From Candidatus Latescibacterota bacterium (GTDB taxonomy: Bacteria; Latescibacterota; Latescibacteria; Latescibacterales; Latescibacteraceae): a stretch of 9,085 nt of DNA. The notes under the pieces were generated by a model, which saw nothing but the letters and a program-made list of their open reading frames with translations, had not been told where the DNA came from and made no database searches. The DNA lies in NCBI GenBank assembly GCA_018656855.1, contig JABHYP010000233.1:1-9085 (forward strand), in the 5' to 3' direction. The position numbers were made by a program, and so were the translations under genes. This document shows, piece by piece, positions 1 through 5,403 of this stretch. Every line of letters starts with the position of its first letter. Positions within the stretch are counted from its first letter, which is position 1.

Positions 1-308
1 CATCACCCCTACAAGTGGAAAACACATTCCAAACCGAAAATAAATTGGTTGTGGATGCATTATCCCTGCCTAATCACCCACACGGCACCAAACCGGGTTC
101 ATTGGCGGCAATCACCCAAAATTTTAAATCGGTGACTACCCGCAAAATTAACCGTATTCGCAAAACACCGGGACAAAAATTGTGGCAACGCAATTATTAT
201 GAACACATTATCCGTAATGAAAACGATTTAAACCACATTAGGGAATATATAATAAATAATCCATTACAGTGGGAATTGGATAACGAAAATCCGAATCGCA
301 TGGATTGA
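1..308 (+). CDS. REP-associated tyrosine transposase (RAYT), C-terminal part, 5' end outside window
   Basis: The frame is open from the left edge (first full codon at 3) to TGA at 306-308, so the gene starts upstream; the GTG at 15 lies inside a repeat and is not a convincing start. The C-terminal half has the order expected of Y1 (HUH) REP-associated transposases: HGTKPGSL, then a helix with FKSVTTRKINRIRKTPG, then WQRNYYEHIIRNE with the candidate catalytic tyrosine at codons 195-200, then IREYIINNPLQWELD. These enzymes nick and rejoin single-stranded DNA at REP palindromes. The His-containing metal motif would lie off the left edge, so activity cannot be judged. Oddly, the segment before HGTKPGSL is a copy of the 57-bp repeat that is arrayed just downstream, read in frame as VENTFQTENKLVVDA. 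Family assignment is confident; whether the whole gene is intact is unknown. Confidence 0.85.
   Translation, partial: SPLQVENTFQTENKLVVDALSLPNHPHGTKPGSLAAITQNFKSVTTRKINRIRKTPGQKLWQRNYYEHIIRNENDLNHIREYIINNPLQWELDNENPNRMD
15..71 (+). repeat. 57-bp repeat unit inside the transposase coding frame
   Basis: This stretch begins GTGGAAAACACATTCCAAA and follows the downstream array units almost base for base until about 52, then diverges (GGATGCATTATCC in place of GAATGCATCACCC). Positions 1-14 are the tail of a preceding unit (CATCACCCCTACAA), so at least two units sit inside the reading frame. The unit is a multiple of three and keeps the frame open. Confidence 0.85.
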
Positions 309-323
309 AATCGTAAAATGGAG

Positions 324-342
324 ATGTAGGGGTGATGCATTC
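324..342 (-). repeat. Inverted copy of REP-like core at left border of array
   Basis: These 19 bases are the exact reverse complement of the last 19 bases of the third and fourth array units (496-514 and 553-571), and match the ends of the first two units except for the final base. The copy lies 16 bases after the transposase stop and faces the array, so the transcript or single strand can fold into a long-armed hairpin with any unit. The sequence GTAGGGGTGATGCAT has the look of the REP palindrome arms that RAYT enzymes recognise. Confidence 0.75.
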
Positions 343-343
343 T

Positions 344-621
344 GTGGAAAACACGTTCCAAACCGAAAATGAATTGGTTGTGAATGCATCACCCCTACAA
401 GTGGAAAACACATTCCAAACCGAAAATGAATTGGTTGTGAATGCATCACCCCTACAAGTGGAAAACACGTTCCAAATCGAAAATAAATCGGTTGTGAATG
501 CATCACCCCTACATTTGGGAAACACAATCCAAATCGAAAATAAATCGGTTGTGAATGCATCACCCCTACATTTGGAAAACACGTTCCAAACCGAAAATAA
601 ATTGGTTGTGAATGCATCGCG
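344..621 (+). repeat. Tandem array of 57-bp units (four full, one partial)
   Basis: Units start at 344, 401, 458, 515 and 572. Each begins GTGGAAAACACRTTCCAAA (TTGG in the last two) and ends GAATGCATCACCCCTACA plus one base. The fifth breaks off after GAATGCATCG. Units differ by a few bases: CCGAAAAT/TCGAAAAT, GAATTGG/AAATCGG. Because 57 is a multiple of three, the array is open in several frames on both strands. A GTG at 332 would give a 99-residue peptide ending at 631 with a 19-residue repeat (VENTFQTENELVVNASPLQ), but it has no ribosome binding site, and I regard the array as non-coding DNA copied from, or into, the transposase gene. There are no unique spacers, so it is not CRISPR. Confidence 0.92.
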
Positions 622-644
622 TTTAATGTAAGGTCGATGCATTC
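610..644. repeat. REP-like palindrome at right border of array
   Basis: GAATGCATCG at 610-619 and CGATGCATTC at 635-644 are perfect 10-bp inverted arms around a 15-base loop. The left arm is the end of the fifth array unit and the right arm is an inverted copy like that at 324-342, so the array is bracketed by inward-facing cores. Confidence 0.75.
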
Positions 645-683
645 TGTGGGGAACATAATACAAAACAAAATTATATCATGCAG

Positions 684-703
684 GAATGCATCGCCCCAAC
701 ATT
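684..703 (+). repeat. Third REP-like core copy
   Basis: GAATGCATCGCCCCAACATT repeats the core GAATGCATCGCCCC and pairs over 10 bp with the inverted arm at 635-644. It is the last copy before the oxidoreductase gene. The ATG at 686-688 lies inside it, which argues against using that codon as the gene start. Confidence 0.7.
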
Positions 704-712
704 AAAAAAGGA
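704..712 (+). promoter_or_regulatory. Ribosome binding site deciding the start at 725
   Basis: AAAAAAGGA lies 12 bases before the ATG at 725. The upstream in-frame ATG at 686 has no comparable site and sits in a repeat. The spacing is slightly long, so support is moderate. Confidence 0.45.
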
Positions 713-724
713 AATCTCTTCTCA

Positions 725-1789
725 ATGAATATACCGTCACCTCAGAAAGTCATTCGTGTCGGCTGGGTTGGTACCGGTCCTTTTTCATTTTACAGCCATT
801 ATATACGGGTTATTAATAACATATACCGTGAATACAATCCCCTGAACATGCGTATTACTCACATCTGGGGTGATGACTATTCAAAAAATTATGCGGGCAG
901 GCCTCAATGGGTAAAAAAGATGACCGACTTATGGAACAGGGGGGAACAATCACCGAACGCCGTAGCAAAAATGTGTGATATTCCCCATGTCTGCAAGGAT
1001 TTCCACGAAATGGTCGATGATGTAGATGCCGCGATGATAATGGATTTCGACAGATCGTATGAACTTGCCGAACCGTTTTTGAGAAAGGGACTGCCGGTTT
1101 TTCTCTGCAGCCCGGTTGCAGTAAACGTTCCGGAATGTGAGCGTCTCCTCAATCTGGCTTCGGAAAACGGCTGCGCTGTGTTTACCGGCTCATTTACCGC
1201 GTACATGTGGCAAATCCAGTTATTCAACACCCTTGTGAACCGAGAGGAGATAGCCGCTTTTTTCGCATCCACCACCTGCCATTTCTATACATCGTATGCC
1301 AACGACGGACTCGAACCCCTGCATTGGTTGATAGGCAGCGGTATCAGGAAAGTTGCCCTGCATGGATGGGACGGTTCGCATGGCTATGATCCTCATTTCA
1401 TACCGGCCTCACACATACACCTCGAATACGAACCCCGCAGCGACAAACCGCCTATACAAGGCACATTGAACCTCGGTGGTTTCAAGAAAGAGATGGAGTG
1501 GTACAAAATATACTATCACGACCATACCGCACACGAGTTTGTGCACAACCAGAATGTGGTCGCCGGAACAATACCTGAGCTTGCTTACCACGATTTTCTT
1601 ATAAAGGTACAAGAAGCTTTTATCACAAACACATCACCCGAAACACATGACGATATCATACAGAAACTCAAGGTTGTAATTGCCGCTTATAAATCCGCAA
1701 ACGAAGGCAACAGGATAGTGTTACTTGATGAGGTTGGAGACTATCGTCTTCCGACAGTCCGTATCGAGCAATGGGATACGATACCCTAG
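725..1789 (+). CDS. Gfo/Idh/MocA-family oxidoreductase-like protein, EKP motif replaced
   Basis: The product is 354 residues from ATG 725, a normal length for this family of NAD(P)-dependent sugar and cyclitol dehydrogenases. The N terminus has a Rossmann strand and glycine turn (VGWVGTGPF, residues 12-20). Residues 85-107 resemble the cofactor-domain segment in which a region such as HVCKDFHEMVDDVDAAMI precedes the catalytic loop. Where the family has a GKHVxxEKP loop, this protein has GLPVFLCSP (122-130), followed by the usual helix PECERLLNLASENGC and strand. The catalytic lysine is therefore absent. The C-terminal half (about 160-330) fits the alpha/beta substrate domain and has several His residues, including EPLHW (197-201). 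The chain ends with a 20-residue tail after the usual end of the fold. The cytoplasmic location follows from the absence of a signal peptide. It could be a dehydrogenase using other residues or a binding protein; the substrate is unknown. The family call is good, the activity uncertain. Confidence 0.75.
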   Translation: MNIPSPQKVIRVGWVGTGPFSFYSHYIRVINNIYREYNPLNMRITHIWGDDYSKNYAGRPQWVKKMTDLWNRGEQSPNAVAKMCDIPHVCKDFHEMVDDVDAAMIMDFDRSYELAEPFLRKGLPVFLCSPVAVNVPECERLLNLASENGCAVFTGSFTAYMWQIQLFNTLVNREEIAAFFASTTCHFYTSYANDGLEPLHWLIGSGIRKVALHGWDGSHGYDPHFIPASHIHLEYEPRSDKPPIQGTLNLGGFKKEMEWYKIYYHDHTAHEFVHNQNVVAGTIPELAYHDFLIKVQEAFITNTSPETHDDIIQKLKVVIAAYKSANEGNRIVLLDEVGDYRLPTVRIEQWDTIP

Positions 1790-1882
1790 AAATACCTGAA
1801 TCCGGTATTTGCGGACATGGCTGAGTATGTGCCGGTGGAGGAAGCGGCGGCAGGTGAACCGCAGACCGTTATGCGTAAATAA
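1790..1882 (+). other. In-frame open extension after the TAG of the oxidoreductase gene
   Basis: Directly after TAG (1787-1789) the same frame stays open for 30 codons, to TAA at 1880-1882. It would add a peptide beginning KYLNPVFADMAEYVP and ending GEPQTVMRK. The stretch is GC-rich with protein-like codons (GTGCCGGTGGAGGAAGCG). It may be an ancestral C terminus cut off by a new amber codon, a remnant of another gene, or chance. No start codon with a ribosome binding site makes it an independent gene. Confidence 0.35.
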
Positions 1883-1889
1883 TTACTCA

Positions 1890-2105
1890 ATGAACACAAA
1901 GAGGTTTATTTTGAACACTAAAATATTTTGGATTTTTGGGATACTTCAAAACTTGACATTAGTAATGATAATATTCTTTATATTTAGATCGTTAAATATT
2001 ATTAATGGCCAGAGAGTTATTGGGCTGGATACTCAGATTTTATTAAGCGTTGCATTTCCTTTGTTTTTATTAATTGTTGAATATATTATTTACTCGAAAA
2101 GATAA
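1890..2105 (+). CDS. Small membrane protein, two predicted helices
   Basis: I do not recognise a family. From ATG 1890 the product is 71 residues with two hydrophobic segments: about 15-32 (FWIFGILQNLTLVMIIFF) and about 51-66 (QILLSVAFPLFLLIVE), separated by a polar stretch RSLNIINGQRVIGLD and ended by YIIYSKR. A two-helix hairpin with basic ends is typical of small inner-membrane proteins. The start is open: AAAGAGG at 1898-1904 stands 6 bases before an in-frame TTG at 1911, which would give 64 residues, while ATG 1890 has no clear ribosome binding site. The coding sequence is markedly more AT-rich than the stretch before it, suggesting a separate origin. TAA is followed at once by TAG. It could be a chance open frame, but the two clean hydrophobic segments argue for a real gene. 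Confidence 0.5.
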   Translation: MNTKRFILNTKIFWIFGILQNLTLVMIIFFIFRSLNIINGQRVIGLDTQILLSVAFPLFLLIVEYIIYSKR

Positions 2106-2250
2106 TAGCCAACATAGCGCTAATCAGGAAGAAAAGAGGAAATATATTTTTACTATTAACAGATATCTCGACCGTACGGCTGCCCTGACGAGCCGAGCTG
2201 GATCATTGCTTTGTGCCCGAGTTCAATATCAGATTATATCAGTTATATAT

Positions 2251-2256
2251 GGAGGG
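2251..2256 (+). promoter_or_regulatory. Strong ribosome binding site deciding the start at 2265
   Basis: GGAGGG ends 8 bases before ATG 2265. The frame is open further upstream, but only the ATG at 2265 has this site and is followed directly by a signal peptide. Confidence 0.8.
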
Positions 2257-2264
2257 ATTGTTAT

Positions 2265-3599
2265 ATGAATAAAACGGGGATTTCATTTTTCCTGTTTGTG
2301 TTACTTATCCTCATGGAAATCTTTCAGCCACAATCATCCTATGCCCAGGGAAGAGACTACGGTCTGGCCGTTCTTGATCTTCAGGCTAATGGTATCGCCG
2401 AATCTGAGGCACTTGCCCTTTCAGATGTTCTACGTTCCAGCATTTTGAATGTTATTCAGGAACAGGCAGACAAGATACAGGGTTCCTACAAGCTCATCGA
2501 GAGGTCGCAGATGAATCGTATATTTGACGAATTCGATGTCCAGAATATCGGGTGTACCGATGTTTCCTGCGCGATTGAGTTCGGAAAAATGTTGAATGCC
2601 GAACGGGTAATCATTGGCTCAGTCGGCCTCGTGGGCTCGACCTACATCGTTGTTGCTCGTATCGTGGATGTAGAATCCACTAATATGCTTGTTTCTGTGA
2701 ACAGGAATGTTCCAAGCCCCATTGACAATGTCATTGGTCTCATGCCAATTGTCGGTCACGAACTTCTTACCAGTGAACGTCTCGCTGCCCCTGTTGCTAC
2801 ACTGCAAATCACACCGTCTGATCAGTCTGTAACTCCTCTTCCAGAGCCCAGTCAACCAGTAGTACCCGCAGTTTCGTCGAGAATTATAGCTGGAATTAAA
2901 ATCGTTTCCATCCCTGGCGGAAATTTCCAAATGGGATCAGATAATTCAAGAGATGAAAAACCTATGCATACAATAGCACTGGACGGTTTTGAAATGAGTT
3001 CAACTGAAATAACACAAAAGATGTATAGAAATGTTATGGGTGAAGCCCCTTCAGAGTTCATAGGAAATGATAATTTCCCTGTAGAGAAAGTAAGTTGGTT
3101 TGATGCTGTAAAATTCTGCAACCAGTTAAGTGTTGCTGAAGGCATAGAACCATGCTACAACTTGACGACATGGAAATGCGATTTTACCAGTAACGGATTT
3201 CGGCTTCCGACTGAAGCTGAGTGGGAATATGCGTGCAGAGCGGGGACGGAAACAGACTACTATACTGGTGATGGAGAAAAGTCATTAATAAATGCGGGGT
3301 GGTTTAAAAAAAACAGTGATTCAAATACTCACCCTGTTGAACAGAGGGAACCAAATGCATGGGAGTTGTATGACATGTACGGCAATGTGTGGGAATGGTG
3401 TCATGATTATTATGGAAAGTATAATAAGATAAGTTCTCGTAATCCTGAAGGTGCGCAATCAGGCAAATACCATGTTATACGCGGTGGAAGTTATAGAAGT
3501 AAATCAAGTGATTGCCGAACCGCTAATCGTCAATTTATGTTACCAAATGTTAGACAAAAAGACATAGGTTTCCGTGTAGTCCGCCGTCCGGCTGGGTGA
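2265..3599 (+). CDS. Secreted CsgG/LpoB-like and FGE-sulfatase (SUMF1-like) fusion protein
   Basis: The product is 444 residues. Residues 1-27 are a Sec signal peptide: MNKTG, a long hydrophobic core, and cleavage after SSYA. Residues 32-170 match the CsgG/TolB-N/LpoB-type fold: LAVLDLQANGIAESEALALS, then YKLIERSQMNRIFDE, then NIGCTDVSCAIEFGKMLNAERVIIGSV, with Cys97 and Cys102. A Pro-rich linker spans about 180-205. Residues 211-441 are a formylglycine-generating-enzyme-like domain: IPGGNFQMGSDN, ITQKMYRNVM, PVEKVSWFDAVKFC, FRLPTEAEWEYACRAG, LYDMYGNVWEWCHD, RGGSYRS and IGFRVVRRP. Of the two active-site cysteines of human SUMF1, the first is Ser412 here and the second is kept as Cys417, so oxidation of sulfatase cysteine is unlikely. 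Such domains often serve as binding or C-type-lectin-like folds. It probably acts in the periplasm or at the cell surface. The pairing with the CsgG-like domain suggests an envelope-assembly or sensing role, which is inference. The gene has its own strong ribosome binding site. Confidence 0.85.
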   Translation: MNKTGISFFLFVLLILMEIFQPQSSYAQGRDYGLAVLDLQANGIAESEALALSDVLRSSILNVIQEQADKIQGSYKLIERSQMNRIFDEFDVQNIGCTDVSCAIEFGKMLNAERVIIGSVGLVGSTYIVVARIVDVESTNMLVSVNRNVPSPIDNVIGLMPIVGHELLTSERLAAPVATLQITPSDQSVTPLPEPSQPVVPAVSSRIIAGIKIVSIPGGNFQMGSDNSRDEKPMHTIALDGFEMSSTEITQKMYRNVMGEAPSEFIGNDNFPVEKVSWFDAVKFCNQLSVAEGIEPCYNLTTWKCDFTSNGFRLPTEAEWEYACRAGTETDYYTGDGEKSLINAGWFKKNSDSNTHPVEQREPNAWELYDMYGNVWEWCHDYYGKYNKISSRNPEGAQSGKYHVIRGGSYRSKSSDCRTANRQFMLPNVRQKDIGFRVVRRPAG

Positions 3600-3770
3600 C
3601 GTATTGAGCGAGGGACAGCCAGAATGCTCTACCACAGCCGCCTGGACGCGGTATTTCGCCATTGGAGCGCGTGAACCGTCCGAGGGGGGGGACTTTTTTC
3701 CCTCCTGCCGGAACAGGAAGTGCTGAGCGACGCCGGACCGTGAGATCCTCGATAGCGTATAACATTAGGC
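3600..3770 (+). other. GC-rich intergenic stretch with homopolymer runs
   Basis: I see no credible gene here. In the frame of the preceding gene a further 24 codons are open, to TGA at 3672-3674. Another frame is open from 3601 for about 40 codons. A run of eight G (3684-3691) is followed closely by six T (3694-3699), then TCCCTCC at 3699-3705 that can pair with GGGGGGA at 3686-3692. There is no T tract after that stem, so it is not a typical terminator. Composition is richer in GC than the genes on either side, as expected for decayed sequence of another origin. Confidence 0.4.
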
Positions 3771-5036
3771 ATGGATATGAGCACATCAGACCAGAAAAGC
3801 AAATGCAAAGCCCAGACTCGAAAGGGCCAAGCATGCAAGCAGTTCCCAATGAAGGACTGTGAGTACTGCTACGCCCATTCCCTTGGAAGAACCAAAGGAG
3901 TGATTTGGTGGAAAAACCCAATTGTTCATCTGGCATTGGCGATCGTAATAAGTGCTATCTTATTTTGCATGGGTCCCTCTCGCAAGAACCAGACAACCAT
4001 AATCAAGAACCAGATTACTGACAAAATAGATAGGAGGTATATGCACGAGGAGAAAATAGCTTTGCTTACCGACCTGAAAAAACGCAAAGATAGTAAGGGG
4101 GGAGTCATTTCGCCAGAGGACTCACTCGCCTACATGGCCATCGTCGTAAAAATATATGGTGACTTGCAGCCAGAAGCAGTTATTCACATTCTAGACCGAA
4201 TTCCTTCCCTAACTAGTAGTTCGTCACACGTGGTGGATATTAGCATTCGCTCGGTTCAAGCAGGCCAAGAGGTCCTGACAGTTGTCAATGTTAACCTTGG
4301 CACATCACCAGTTGACGAGCATGAGGTATTGGAATTCGCTAGACTCCTTACAGATGTTGGCGCATCCAAGGGTGTACTTGTCTGCAACTCCGGCTTTACG
4401 CGAGCAGCTAAAGCTCTTGCCCCATCTGCGGGGATTGGACTCTGTTCCATTCAAGATGCCCAATCGAGAAAATGGAGTGACGACATCAAGGTCCCTGTGT
4501 TGATGATTGAACTCAAAGCACAAATTAGTTTCAACTTTATAGTGCCTCTCGAGGAGGGTGACAAAAAACCACGAGTTAGCAGTTCTCAGTTCTCGTTTGA
4601 TGAGGGTGCAACCACTTTTACCATACCAGGACTATTTACTGACTTGTGGAATCATAACTCGATTCCGCACAATCCCCAAGAGCCACAACAGATCAACTTG
4701 GATTACTCCGGTTGGAAGCTTAGGATCGAATCGCCACAAAAATGGGTGCCCGTAGATAGCTGTCGCTTTGTATACAAACTTGAAGAAGAAGCGTGGCTTA
4801 AGTACTACACTCCCCTTGAATACACAGCAATCCAAGATCACCTTTCGCAAAACGTAAAAACGACGTCACTCCATGTGAAGGTTGGACCATTCATACGTGA
4901 CGACTCTTGGATTCGCGTTTCTGACCAGAAGTCATTTGTCAGCAGGAGCAGGGGTGTTATCTTTGTGCTTAAGGAAGTTCTAACAACTCTTGATGAATTC
5001 ACAAATGAAAGAACGCGAATGCGCAAGGTCCGATAG
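3771..5036 (+). CDS. Membrane-anchored protein with Cys/His metal site and degenerate Mrr-like nuclease domain
   Basis: The product is 421 residues from ATG 3771; ATG 3777 is equally possible, as TTAGG lies 7 bases before it. Residues 12-36 hold a Cys/His cluster: Cys12, Cys22, Cys30, Cys33 and His36 (KCKAQTRKGQACK, then YCYAH), which resembles the small metal-binding family annotated as DUF5763. Residues 51-67 (IVHLALAIVISAILFCM) are one membrane helix. Residues 153-227 follow the core of Mrr-type restriction endonuclease folds: VVDISIRS, then VLTVVNVN, PVDEHEVLEFARLLTDVGA, KGVLVCNSGFTRAAKALA, IGLCSI. In active members the second strand reads ExK or QxK; here it is Asn173-Val-Asn175, so the nuclease centre is probably lost. 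Residues 245-421 are a mixed beta-rich region I do not recognise. It may bind nucleic acid at the membrane without cutting. Neighbours on both sides look like decayed sequence, so it may be a recent arrival. The exact family is uncertain. Confidence 0.65.
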   Translation: MDMSTSDQKSKCKAQTRKGQACKQFPMKDCEYCYAHSLGRTKGVIWWKNPIVHLALAIVISAILFCMGPSRKNQTTIIKNQITDKIDRRYMHEEKIALLTDLKKRKDSKGGVISPEDSLAYMAIVVKIYGDLQPEAVIHILDRIPSLTSSSSHVVDISIRSVQAGQEVLTVVNVNLGTSPVDEHEVLEFARLLTDVGASKGVLVCNSGFTRAAKALAPSAGIGLCSIQDAQSRKWSDDIKVPVLMIELKAQISFNFIVPLEEGDKKPRVSSSQFSFDEGATTFTIPGLFTDLWNHNSIPHNPQEPQQINLDYSGWKLRIESPQKWVPVDSCRFVYKLEEEAWLKYYTPLEYTAIQDHLSQNVKTTSLHVKVGPFIRDDSWIRVSDQKSFVSRSRGVIFVLKEVLTTLDEFTNERTRMRKVR

Positions 5037-5144
5037 TACGGGAGAACCCAATATAGCAGTCGAGCGCATTACGGGGAAGACCGGGATGAGACGAAGGACC
5101 GCCTGACGCGGATTGTCACGAACATTGAGGAACAGCTCACATGA
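5037..5144 (+). pseudogene. C-terminal gene remnant or in-frame extension after TAG
   Basis: After TAG at 5034-5036 the same frame remains open for 35 codons to TGA at 5142-5144. The peptide ends DRLTRIVTNIEEQLT, a charged helix that looks like a natural C terminus, and its codons are GC-rich and unlike the preceding gene. The TGA overlaps an ATG (ATGA at 5141-5144), as in coupled genes. I read this as the tail of an older gene displaced by its left neighbour; stop-codon readthrough or chance remain possible. Confidence 0.35.
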
Positions 5145-5197
5145 AAGCCACCGTGACTGACAACACCATGCGCCCTTATCTCCATGTCGCGGATTAA
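5141..5197 (+). pseudogene. Truncated N-terminal gene remnant, coupled by ATGA
   Basis: ATG at 5141 opens an 18-codon frame (MKATVTDNTMRPYLHVAD) closed by TAA at 5195-5197. A GAGGAA (5127-5132) lies 8 bases upstream, an effective ribosome binding site. Too short to be a recognised protein; the initiation signals suggest the first codons of a lost gene that once followed the one ending at 5144. Confidence 0.3.
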
Positions 5198-5250
5198 ATA
5201 GAGTCATATCAAGCATGTTTGACAGATACATCTTTATTCTGACTCCTGAC

Positions 5251-5268
5251 TACTGGCTACTGGCTACT
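5251..5268. repeat. Short 7-bp tandem repeat
   Basis: TACTGGC occurs twice in tandem (5251-5257, 5258-5264), followed by TACT. Just before it, CTGACT is repeated at 5239-5244 and 5246-5251. This is a simple slippage-type repeat in a non-coding gap. Confidence 0.6.
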
Positions 5269-5340
5269 AACTTCATCTACAGTAATTGTATGAACGCAAA
5301 GTATTATTAGAATTCCCATGTGAGTTTGACAAGAACAGCC

Positions 5341-5369
5341 TTGACTCCACCATTTTTAATCCCTATATT
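5341..5369 (+). promoter_or_regulatory. Sigma70-type promoter of the xpb operon
   Basis: TTGACT (5341-5346) and TATATT (5364-5369) each match five of six consensus bases and are exactly 17 bases apart. Transcription would begin near 5376, giving a leader of about 28 bases before ATG 5404. It is the only well-formed promoter I found in front of the three rightmost genes. Confidence 0.6.
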
Positions 5370-5386
5370 GCAAAGTTACGCTTTTT

Positions 5387-5399
5387 AAAGGGGTTAAGG
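5387..5399 (+). promoter_or_regulatory. Ribosome binding site of xpb
   Basis: AAAGGGG (5387-5393) stands 10 bases and AAGG (5396-5399) 4 bases before ATG 5404. Either can serve; together they support this start. Confidence 0.5.
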
Positions 5400-5403
5400 C
5401 TGT

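Noticed and set aside
344..621. CRISPR array
   Set aside because: The whole 57-bp unit is repeated without unique spacers, and the period is contiguous; no cas gene is nearby.
238..668. Two long minus-strand open frames across the array
   Set aside because: They exist because the repeat length is a multiple of three; they have no ribosome binding site and only repeat-derived peptide.
686..724. ATG 686 as start of the oxidoreductase gene
   Set aside because: It lies within a REP-like core copy and the extra 13 residues precede the normal N terminus of the fold; ATG 725 has a better ribosome binding site.
1787..1789. Pyrrolysine-coding TAG
   Set aside because: The gene is not a methylamine methyltransferase, no pyl genes are in the window, and the extension is short; kept only as a low-probability reading.
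1953..1983. Promoter with TTGACA at 1953
   Set aside because: It lies inside the small membrane gene, and the nearest -10-like hexamers are 18-19 bases away in AT-rich coding sequence where such matches are common.
2074..2268. Small open frame between the membrane protein and the CsgG-like gene
   Set aside because: It overlaps the ends of both neighbours, lacks a ribosome binding site and gives a peptide without domain-like features.
3686..3705. Rho-independent terminator after the CsgG-FGE gene
   Set aside because: The stem is short with a G-T pair, the T run is in the loop rather than after the stem, and it is 90 bases beyond the stop codon.
3754..3770. Integron attC-like core (TATAACATTAGGC)
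   Set aside because: Only a loose resemblance to GTTRRRY; no matching inverse core site was found after the gene at 5037-5200 and no integrase is in view.
3662..3862. Open frame over the GC-rich stretch and the start of the Mrr-like gene
   Set aside because: It overlaps the Cys/His-cluster coding region in another frame and has an arginine-rich, low-complexity product.
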